From the NCBI GenBank assembly GCA_918807975.1, contig OU964934.1, positions 16,120,001-16,184,000 on the forward strand: a DNA stretch of 64,000 bases, given 5' to 3'. A program made the position numbers and the translations under genes. How positions within the stretch are numbered: the first letter of the stretch is position 1; each line of letters starts with the position of its first letter. The notes under the pieces are model-generated. The model saw nothing but the letters and a program-made list of their open reading frames with translations, did not search any database and was not told the origin of the DNA. Positions 1 to 10,600 of this stretch are shown here, piece by piece. The DNA is from Aplidium turbinatum. Lineage: Eukaryota > Chordata > Ascidiacea > Aplousobranchia > Polyclinidae.

Positions 1-895
1 AAAAATGCATGAAAATGTTCGACAATGCCTGACAAACGTGTCAAAAACCAATGATGATCGACAATGCCTGGAAATCCTAGACAATGCTAAGAAATGCCCA
101 ACAATGCCTGAAAGTAGCTTAATCTAGAATGCCTGACTACCCCTGAAAATGCTAGACAACCCCTGAAAATGTTCGACAATGCCTGACAAACCTGTCAACC
201 ACTAATAATGATCAACAATGCCTGGAAATCCTAGACAATGCCTGGAAATTCTCAACAATGCCTGAAAGTAGCTACTCTACAACGTCTGACAACCCCTGAA
301 AATGTTCGACAATCCCTGAAAATGTTCCATAATGACTACCAAACCTGTCAAACACTGATATTGATCGACAATGCCTGGAAATCCTAGACAATGCCTGGAA
401 ATTCCAAACAAATGTCTGAAAGTAGCTACTCTACAATGCCTGACAACCCCTGAAAATGCTCGACAATCCCTGAAAATGTTCGACAATGCCTGAAAATGTT
501 CCATAATGACTACCAAACCTGTCAAACACTGATATTGATCGACAATGCCTGGAAATCCTAGACAATGCTTGGAAATTCCCAACAATGCCTGAAAGTAGCT
601 ACTCTACAATGCCTGACAACCCCTGAAAATGCTCGACAACCCCTGAATATGTTCGATAATGCCTGAAAATGTTCGACAATGCCTCACAAGCCTGTCAACC
701 ACTGATAATGATCGACAATGCCTGGAAATCCTACACAATGCCTAGAAATTCCCAACAATGCCTGAAAGTAGTTAGCCTACTCTACAATACCTGAAACCCC
801 TGAAAATGTTCGACAACCCCTAAAAATGCTCCACAACCCCCCAAAAAGCCGACAATGCCTGACAATGCCTACAATGCCAGACAATGGGTATTTAG
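1..895. repeat. Hierarchical minisatellite
   Basis: A tandem array built from 15-20 bp variants of the phrase GACAATGCCTGAAAAT, grouped into a higher-order unit marked by GAAAGTAGCTACTCTAC. That marker recurs near 110, 262, 418, 591 and 762, giving units of about 150-172 bp. The array runs off the left edge of the window. Short ORFs on the minus strand here are products of the repeat, not genes. Confidence 0.9.
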
Positions 896-2657
896 AGGTA
901 CCCTCTGTGACTGTGATTTGTTTTCAATCGCCAGAATCTCCATAAAGCAGTCCATGCGGAACGAGAATGTGACGTCATCACAAGCAATCCATACGTCAAC
1001 TTGAAAACGAAGAAAGTTTTATTTAAACAAAAACCAAAAAAATATATTAAAAATAAAGTTGTTTTGCTGTGCCAAGTTTGAAGTCAATGCATACAGCCAT
1101 AGCTACGCTGTTAGCCTTCAAACATCGTTACGCACCACTGAGTTGCATATCTATATATAAGATATCTATGGTTATACAAAACATTATTACATCACAAGTA
1201 AGCTCACCAGTAAGTTGAACTTTGAGAGATAGCAAGCTGCAAATATGGAATTCAGCCTACACGCAAATAAGTATTACCATAGCAGTTGTCAAACTTAAGT
1301 CCTGTAGAAATACATAACAGAGAAGCAGCTAACAAAGCATAAACATCAATCAATCAACTTTCAGTCACAAACTACAGTAACTAACAAGTTCGGCTAGCTC
1401 GCAAACTAGCAGCAAAAATGAAAACGTCTCGAAAGTTCGACGACAATCTCATGGTGAGTGTTGCCATTCGCAAAGAGCGATAACATAAAAATGAAGGGGA
1501 AACGACGCTAGGTGGCGAATACACAAATCAACGGGAGTAATGCAGTAAAACGAAAGGCAAGCCTTTCAAAGACCTGTTGAAAATCTAACATTGTAACACA
1601 AGTGTAACCTTTCATGTAACACCAGAAAGCCATCCAACAACAGAAGATCAAAGGCCTTTTTGTCAACCTTCTACTTCAGCAAAAAAAATTAGGAAAACAA
1701 GACAGTAGCAAAATCTCTGCATAATCAGAAATCTGCCAAATACTCGACAAGTTTTGACTTGACAAATCAAGAAAAAGAAGCTTTGACACATTCAAGGCCA
1801 GGAGAAAAACATTAAAAGCACTTAAGAAAAAATTACAAACCCAAGTAGAGGCAAAAAAGGGTCTACTTATGATAAAGGGGCTGGTGTTGAAAATGTTTAT
1901 TGTTGTTTTTCGTAAAATGTGATTTTTGACCAAGTACCAAATTTTAATCCCAAATATCTCTTTTACTTATTGGCCAATCGCTTTCAAATTTTTAACCCTA
2001 TCAGACAGAGTAAACATGCAAAGTCTCTGGTCAAAGAATTTTGGAAATTTTGTCCATGATGCTGTCGGCACCCATTTGTTTCATGTCCGAGGATCAAAAA
2101 TTTTTGAAAAAATGCAACAATTCGTATAACTTTTATTTTCACAAAATATCTTCATTTCCTTCCATAGAGCTTCAGTCTTGATACTTATAAATATTCTGTT
2201 AAAATTTGATTCAAATCCAGTAAGTGGTATTAAAAATATTTGTGTTTAAATATTGTGTATTTTTCACCACTTGGTGGCGGTTTGGGGAAAAACGGCCACA
2301 TTTTCAAAAATTTTTTTGCTTTTTTTAAATTATGTTATCTTCAAGCATCATTTTAAAAACAAGAAATGGGTTGTATGTTGAGAAATCCACATTTTAGTTT
2401 GTGCAGTAATGATGCAGTAATGATGCAGTAACCCTCCTATCGTCCATCGTCCACGTCCTCCGCGTTTTGTCGCTTCTACCTTTTTCTCGACCTTTGCTAT
2501 GTTGACGTGTATTGTTTTTGATATGATGGTCAGAAATAAAAACAACTGAACTGAACACTTCAAAACAGAGTCAGCAATCCCGTACGTTGTTCTAGATATC
2601 CCTGGTTTAAGGCAAGAAAATAGCAATTTGGTTTATTCTGGTCTTTTTTTTAGCTTC
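896..2657. other. Unassigned intergenic sequence
   Basis: About 1.8 kb with no recognisable gene or element. It contains a short ATG-to-splice-donor phrase at 1418-1453 (12 codons followed by GTGAGT) that could be a first coding exon, but no following exon was found. A small direct repeat of ATGATGCAGTA lies near 2407-2433. Confidence 0.4.
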
Positions 2658-2665
2658 ATCTAGTT

Positions 2666-4438
2666 CAGCGTTTCTGAAATTGGGCGAAATCGCCCTCCTG
2701 GGGGCGATTTCAAGCGCCAAGGGGGCGAAAAAATCAAAGGGGGCGATCGGGGGCGAAAACGATCGAAGGGGGCGAATTTATCAAACCACCAATAACAGTC
2801 CAACGGCCAAACCATTTACTGCAAATAGATGAATCCAACTTGACCGACAATGTATCGCTGCTGCTGCTTGGATATGTGCGTTTGTTTATAATATGAGAAC
2901 AAGAAGAAATGATTTTTGCGCTCAGTCTTCCTACAGATATTCGGGCATCAAGCATCTTTAATGCAGTGAAAAACTTCTACCAGGGATATCTAAACAAGGG
3001 GATACGAAGGCTTTGATTACGTCTGACAATAAAAGGGCTTTTGTTTATCGTAAATAATTTGTGTTTATCATAAAATGACAATCGGCACCGATAGTAGTTT
3101 AATAAATTTTGTTATGATAACTTCAATTGCGCTATTAGCATCAGGCCTGGATATTCACAGCATGCACATGGTTGCTTGTTAATTCAACTACCCATATACT
3201 TGCTTTACATCTAGCCTACTGCAAAGGCTTTGTTAAAAAAAAACAGCTTACTGGTAACTTTTCAACTGTCTTTGTAAACAAGTATTCCTTAAATATGCTC
3301 TATGTAACATTTGCTAACTGTCTTTTGTAGCTCATTGTACCAGCTGCACTACAAAACTTTCTACGATTTTAAAACGAACCACATGTTTAAAGCACTGCAA
3401 ACTACCGCCCTGGTAGTGTCATGAGAATAAGGCAATCGCTTCGAGCCTTCATATCCCCTTCTCTAGATATCCCTGACTTCTACGAAGAGAAGGGGACTCC
3501 ACTGAAGAATATTCCACAATGCGCAAATAATGGTGCTCCGGCAATATGGTTGGAAAGCATCGAAGGTTCATTGCACTGATGAAAAGAGCGATTCCTGGAC
3601 TTATTGCAGTGCATTGTGTAATTCACCGTCAGCATTTGGTTGCCCGTAGGCCGTAATGTCAGTCCTGAACCACATGAATCACTGAATATTGTGATAAAAT
3701 GCGTCAACAACAAGATAAAAGCGCAGGTCAAAATGTCTTGCACTCAAAATGTCTGCAGGTCATCTTTCGAAATTCAGTTTCCCAATTTGAGCGAGAATGT
3801 TATTACAGAAAAACAACGGAAAAAATACTGCTCACATTTAGACATGTTTCATAGAGACATGAAACTTCGCTTTGCAGATCTCGTGAACCTCCATGTTCCA
3901 AACTGGGTGGTAGGCTACAACCATTTTCTACCGAACCTACAGACATACTGTAGAAGTGGAACTTCAAGAGCAGTTCATTGATATGCAAACAGATGATGAG
4001 TCAAGAGTGAAATTCAGAAATGATCGATACGATTTGTTTTGGTGCCGGGTTGCTGGCCAATATGAGCTTCTCTGGAAAGAAGCTAGAATGTGGATTTTGT
4101 CGTTTCCTACTTCATATATGGTTTAAAACGGGTTTTCGGCTGTGACATTGATGCTTTCAAAGCAAAGAAATCACTTGCTAGTTCATAAATGTGATGATCT
4201 TCGACTCTATCTTACGAAGATGTCGTCAAACATTTCAAAACTCTGTAAAAGTCGCCAAGCTCATCCATCCCATTGAACATTATCATGTTACTGTCAATTT
4301 CGTTGATTAAATTCCCAAAACTAAGTTTATCTGTCACTGTATTATCAATGTTTATTTTACTTAACAGAATTAGGGGGGCGAAATTTTATTTCAATAACGA
4401 AAAGGGGGCGATAGACTAAAAAAGTTTGAGAAACACTG
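2666..4438 (+). mobile_element. hAT transposon, decayed (ZBED5/FAM200-like)
   Basis: The ends are CAGCGTTTCTGAAA and the reverse complement of CAGTGTTTCTCAAAC, flanked by a perfect 8-bp duplication ATCTAGTT (2658-2665 and 4439-4446), the hAT signature. The subterminal DNA is rich in GGGGGCGA. Inside, on the + strand, are out-of-frame remains of a hAT transposase of the type domesticated as ZBED5/FAM200. They include a stretch at about 3640-3960 resembling the middle of the protein (key words HESLNIVIKCVNKIKA and DLVNLHVPNWVV), and 4080-4260 resembling the C-terminal dimerisation region (FPTSYMVE, GFSAV). Stops and frame changes break it into several pieces, so it is dead. A smaller MITE sits in the middle. 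Confidence 0.85.
2981..3475. mobile_element. hAT-type MITE (family A)
   Basis: A 495-bp non-coding element with TIRs CAGGGATATCTA...TAGATATCCCTG and a perfect 8-bp duplication ACTTCTAC (2973-2980 and 3476-3483). It interrupts the transposase remains of the surrounding hAT. A second copy of the same family starts at 36785 and is itself split by an 11 kb nest. Confidence 0.9.
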
Positions 4439-4646
4439 ATCTAGTTCATTTAAAAAAAAACCTAGATGGCAACACTGGGCTTCACAGACTTCACTAAGAA
4501 ATTAGAATTGTTGGAGAACGTTCGTACCGTACCGGTATCTAACGCATCACCAAATTATTCCAGATTTGTTGATCTAGAGTAGACTATGGTATATACCTAC
4601 ATTATATTTCTATTATAAAAATTGAAAAGAGTGAAATATTTTTTCA

Positions 4647-7600
4647 ATGCTTAGAAATACAAGAAAATTTGTTTTTTCAAGACTTTTCACTCAGCCATTT
4701 ATTATTTCTTCAGCAAAGATTTATATTGGTTCTTTGGCTATGAGCTCAAAAATTGCTGTGGTAAGTAGCTTTTTTTGTTCAGCTTTTGTACTAATGTAGC
4801 CTACTTCACTTTGCATCATTGCTTCATCAAATTAGGATTTAAAAATTCAGCATTGATATGTTTCAGTACAGTAACAACATTGAACGAAAGCTGTTAAGAG
4901 TTTTTAAGTACCGTACAAAAGTAATTGTCCACCACCATACGTCAGTTGGTTAAGCTTTCGACTTTCTGCATAAGCAAAATGAAAGATCAAGCATTGTTGG
5001 ATTAACTCTGCAGGAGATGTGCACTTGAGTACGGTAATACACTTCAAGGACAGCTTTATTCAGTGGCATCTAGTGGATGAAATAATTCACAGACAACACT
5101 TCTACTAGAAACGTCATTCAGCCAATCTAAGTGACCAGTTTGTGTCAATCTATTAAAACCTCTACAAGTATGCAAAACTGTCAGGATTAAGCTTTCAAAG
5201 AGGCCTTTTCATTGTCAGCACATAAATTTCCACAATCACACTAGTCTCTATCAAGTGATATTTTTTGCAAAATAAAGCAAGTTATCTTTGCTTATTAACA
5301 TCTATGAATTTTGTTTTAAAAATGTCACAATTGCCTTTTTTGTAGCTTAAAATTTTACCGGTAATTATTATTGTATAATATTAGCCTACTAAACTTTCAA
5401 CTGGCCTAAATGAGCATGTTGATTGTTGATACTTGCAAAAGTTTTACGGTGGTTTTATGATAAAAAATATGAAAAGATTCTTAGAAACTATAAATCTAGT
5501 TTTTTATTTCTTGTGCTTTGCTTTTAATGTGTTTTAACAAATGTTGTGGTAGTCCAAATATTAATGCATTGTGTACTATTATCACCAAACTTGACAGTTG
5601 TTTTTGTTCATTTTTGTCATTTGTTTGCGGAAACACCCTAGCCCTTTTAAAATGTTTGCGGAAACTACGATCAGCAACTTCGGTAAACTCTAAGGATCAT
5701 TACCGGAAATTTTAAAATGTTTGCGGAAAAACGGAAACTGCGATCAGCGATGTTCTATTTTTTCTCTCCATCTTTTCAGTTTGTTTGTTTGCGGATACCG
5801 ATACCTAACCGATATTCCGATACCCTAACTAACCCTAACCCTTTTAAAATGTTTGTGGAAAAACTGAAACTGCGATCAGCGATGTTCTATTTTTTTCTCT
5901 CGATCTTTTCAGTTTGTTTGTTTGCGGATACCGATACTCCAGTACCCAAACCCTTTTAATATGTTTGCGGAAACTGCAATCAGCGACTTCGGCTTTTTTA
6001 ATTTTTTCTCTTGATCTTTTCAAGGTATGAACTGACGGTACGAATTGTTCATGGTACGAATTAGGTTGCATCCTATTTTATCCATCTTTAAGTTATAAAT
6101 ATACATAAAGTGTTTTTTACTTCCATTTTTCGAATATTAATTAATGCCAGTCAAAAGAGATATAACAATAACAATGTGTGTTAGATACTATAGATATGCG
6201 TTGCTCCTTAGAGCTTTATAAAGCAGACAGTGTCAGTGCAGCTGTATGATATAGATTGCAGAGGCGCAACCGAGTACATTATTATATATATAAATTAACT
6301 TTAACGTCATTACTTTTATAGGTGTTGTCTGGTTGTGGTGTTTATGATGGATCAGAAGTTCATGAAGCCTCAGCGTATGAAAACATTTGTTTATTACAAT
6401 TGTTTGTGCACTTTGCCATTGGGATCGATTTTTTAGTGATGTAAGCCAATTCCAGGGGGGCGAGAAGTGCCAGCTAATTTTAAAAGCAATTTCTGAAAGT
6501 TGCCAGTTTCTAGCCTAAACGCTTATAGTGGTATACGTCCGTATAATAAACTTTTTGAAATTTGAGCAAAGGTAGCTTGTGCATTCACGTAAACAGATCA
6601 AAACCTGACAGTTTTCTGACAAAGTTCTTAATATTAACAAAAAGCTAAAAGGATCAGACATATCTCATCCCCTTCTATCTTAGAGTCGAGGTGCACTTGC
6701 CCTCGTCTAATCGATACTTATGTTGGATTGTTGGTGATAACTAGATTTTACTATTGTTGACAACTAGTTTTTTTTCCTTTTTTTATTTTTCCATACTTAT
6801 TATACTTTTTCTACATTTTTTATATATTTATACAATCCATGTGAGGGCACCTTGACTTAGATAACTGCATGTTTTTTTTAGTGCCCCCATGGTGTAGCTT
6901 CCATATCAATAAAAGTTCTACTGTATATTATATTTTCTGTTATTTGTACATTAAAATGAATGTGGAGCTATGCCAAAATAAACTGTATTGATTGATTGAT
7001 CAAATGTCAATATAATTTGGTTTGTTTTTTTCAAGTGATGTGACTTGGCCTACTCATTTGGTTATCAACTTGAATGCTACTTACTAAGATTACGTTTTTA
7101 TATAATTTATAATATTATTTCCAGTTGTCTTGTTCATTTGAGTCGAGCTAAGGCAAGCATTTCTATGTTTGCACCAAACATAGAACAAATGCATGTGATC
7201 GACCATACTAAAGGTGAGGAAATGCAACCTTCCAGAAATGTGCTTGTTGAATCTGCAAGAATTGCTCGTGGAAATATAAAACCACTTTCAGAGTATGATA
7301 TTTTTGTTTTCACTTATTTTTTTACAATTAACACACAAATAGTTTGTTTTTTCTATGTTGTTTTATTCTTAATTAAAGTGACTCGCGTTTTTCTGTTGTC
7401 TTGGACTTGGTTACCTCCTGATGTTAAAGATGATACCTAGCTTTTATTGCCGACGTTTCGTCAGTCAGCACGACTGACTTTATTAAGAGGGCTGAAACAG
7501 GTAAAGATAACATGCTCAGCAACAATGGCACAACACAAACACATACTGACGAAATGAATAAAGTAGCAAGAATCAGAGTTAAAAAACGCAACTTGATATC

Positions 7601-10600
7601 CGCTTAGTTTAATTGACAACGCAGTGATGCCTAAAACCAGTAGGCTACTTTCCAGCAGCGTTCACTCTGTGTTTGTTTTGTTCTATTACGGTTTGCTTTG
7701 CTTTTGGTGTTCATTAATCAGTTTCTGGTTAATAATAATAATCTCTTATACCAGACAACTTCTATTAAGGTTAAACAGATTTGGAATGTGGCTTTACAAT
7801 GATTGCATGGAAAAGATGCGGTTTCAGTATTTGTTTACAACAGGGTGTCCAATCTTTTCTTTTTTGAGGGTTATTCAGAAGATTGACAAGGGCCGGGGAC
7901 TCTGGGAGCACTTAAACCCAAACCTAACAACTAAAAGTGCAATTAAAGTGCACATCGCCTCTTGTGAAACGTGTCGTGCACTGACAATGTCTCTATCGAC
8001 CAATTTAAAATCATCTCTCGAGACAGATCTGATTTTCAGACTAAGATCATGGAAGCCTTAAGAATCAAACAGAACAATCCATCTCTCAACCGGCAGTTAT
8101 TCTCCTGTGGCTCATCGTTCCTTTTGTGTGTGTTCTAATTGTTTGTCCAATGCCTATAGTTTACACCTCATGTGATCAGTTTCCCACCGCATAATTTACT
8201 CGTAATCATTCTTGTATCATTTGTTTCAGTTTGTGCTTTTCAGTCCAGAGTGTCGTTAGTCTTTACAGTTATAGTGCAAGTCAAATTTATCTTCTGATTT
8301 TTCATTTTATGTTAATTGCAGATTTAGTTCCTGATGAGGACACACGTCTGTGTCGAAAACGTTTGAGGTTATTTTAATTATGTTATATTTTTGTGTGTAA
8401 AAAAAGTATGTTAAACCCGCTAAGGTTACTCTGTTTTATTTCTCTAAGGCTAGGCTATGGTTCAACAAAGCCAACTCTCTACCAAAGCTTTATTATTCAG
8501 AAGAATACACCAAAGTCCTGACCAGTCACTAAAGGAAAAGCTCTAAGACTAAGACTCCTTTCTCATGCAGTGATGTTAACATATCAATATTTGTGGGCTA
8601 TGCATTCTGACTTCCCTTCCTATTTATTTTGCTAACGGACATGGCACATACATTTAATCAACAGTATGACTTGGTAGGGGCAGTGATGCTGCACCTAGGC
8701 ACACATGCTAGTTGGCAAATCCGGAGTTAGGCTGGTGGTTGCAAGGTGAAGAGCATTGTACAGATGACTGCCGATCATCTTGGTCTTAGCTTGTTATTTT
8801 TTAGTGTCAACAAAGAAAACGTTGTGTGAACATATGTGAACATTTGCTCACATACATACGACCCAAATCTTGAGCCGAAGAAACTCATTATTTGTTTAGC
8901 ATTACGTATCATCAAAGGAAATCTTGTCCTTTCCAGGCTCCTGTAATAGCCATAAAGGGAGAGAAGGTGATATTGATTTCTTAATGAACTGTCACAACTC
9001 GATAAATTCAAAGTGCACTCTCTTCCGTTTCCGGGATGCTATGTGATTGTGTAGTGTAGAGCAATCTACCTCACACAAGATGTTAAATTGATAATTCAAA
9101 GGGTTTTGTTTTGTAAACTATAAAGAAATTTTGTTATCAATGGACCATATTACATTGGGCCGGGAGCAGCAGATAATGAGATCTTTAGAAATGCGACAGC
9201 TGAAGTTCTTGGGTCACATAAGAAAAGGCAAACTTGAAGATTTATCTTTAAGTGGAAAAATACTAGGAAAACGGTCAAGAGGAGCTCAAAGCTTCACATT
9301 TTGCACAATTTTCAACCACATATCAAAAACCCTACTAAAATTTGGCAAGACGCATGAGATCGATCAAACTGAAACATCATTGTACATCGAGGGCTGTATC
9401 AGCTTAGCTATGATACCTACACTCCTACAGAGAGATTACATTTGTAGAAATAGCCGCGGGCCATACAAAAGGCAGTGGGGCCGAAGTTGGTCCGCGGGGC
9501 AAACTTTGGACGCCCCTGTTCCAGGTTTACAATAAACTGTCCAATACTGGATTGGCCATGGCTGGTTAACAACTATTTGGTATAATGTAAATTTTAAATT
9601 ACCAGCAATTGATGTACTGTATCACGTACTGTGCATGATAATATTTTTATGACTGTAATAGTTTCATATACAATATACATTGTGTTCAGGTTGAAATCAT
9701 CTGATTTTGATGGTGTTGTATTTCCGGGTGGTTTTGGAGCAGCTAAAAACTTAAGCACTTGGGCTGTTGATAATGAAAAGTGCACTTTAAACTCTGACGT
9801 TGAAAGAGTGATCAAAGCATTTCATCATGAAAAAAAGCCTATTGGGTAAGTGAAAGTGTTATTCCTGTTTGTACACAAGAGATGCATGTTGTTTCAATAC
9901 AGGGCAAGTTTAATTGAGGTCCACGACATTTAGGCGCATGTCAGGTAAGCGCTTATACATACTGATGCGCTCTGTGTTTTAGATGCTGCCACACTGTGGC
10001 ACCTGATTATTTAGGTCAAGGGTCAAACTCAAATTGCTCTGGAGGCCAAATGAATAGTAGTAAATTAACCCGAGAGCCGCAATATGCACTAAAAATTCAA
10101 AAATAACACAGTAAAAACGCAACAAATGAGACAGTAAGAACAAAGAAATGGAAAAACACTGTATAAAGCACAAGAAGTGAACAATACCAGTTTCTTACAC
10201 GCAATGAAATGGCGCAGCAGCAGCAGCGCTTAAAAGTCGTGGAAAGTTTGACAGACGTTTTCAGATTTTTTGAATAATTTTAGAGTGAATTTTACCGTTT
10301 TAAATCTAAAAAATATGTGTTACGTCATCATCATCAATTGTTAATTATATTTGAAAGTTCAAAAACGCATTGCCGGCCGCGTGTTTGATACTTTAGATTT
10401 AGATGCTATCTCGAAAAAAGTGTATTTTACTGGTGCTTTGTAGTTGCGACAGCACAGTATATTTTATTTGTTATTATTACTATTATTTATACATTGGTCA
10501 GTAATGGTCACTGGACCTAATATTCAGTAGTAAGTTGTTATTTACACAATTATTTCTAAAGTGATTGTCATAAATTTTCCATGTTGCTGAGTGGTAGGCT

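Larger units (their letters stand above)
7441..8375 (+). mobile_element. Penelope-like retroelement fossil
   Basis: This lies in GATD3 intron 3. A + strand stretch at about 7900-8139 resembles the C-terminal linker and GIY-YIG endonuclease end of Penelope-like elements (key words [15 protein letters not shown] and [19 protein letters not shown]). The surrounding DNA has typical Penelope terminal phrases: GACGTTTCGTCAGTC at about 7452 and a hammerhead-like motif at 8331. Only the 3' part of the coding region is present and it is broken by a few changes, so this is an old dead copy. The family assignment is from remembered motifs. Confidence 0.6.

Noticed and set aside
277-585. 102-codon minus-strand ORF
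   Set aside because: Lies wholly in the minisatellite; the peptide repeats with the DNA.
1418-1453. ATG followed by 12 codons and a GTGAGT donor, looking like a first exon
   Set aside because: No second exon with matching phase or recognisable protein could be found before GATD3.
7045-7440. 131-codon ORF as an independent gene
   Set aside because: It contains GATD3 exon 3 read through its flanking introns; splice sites and homology define only 7125-7292.
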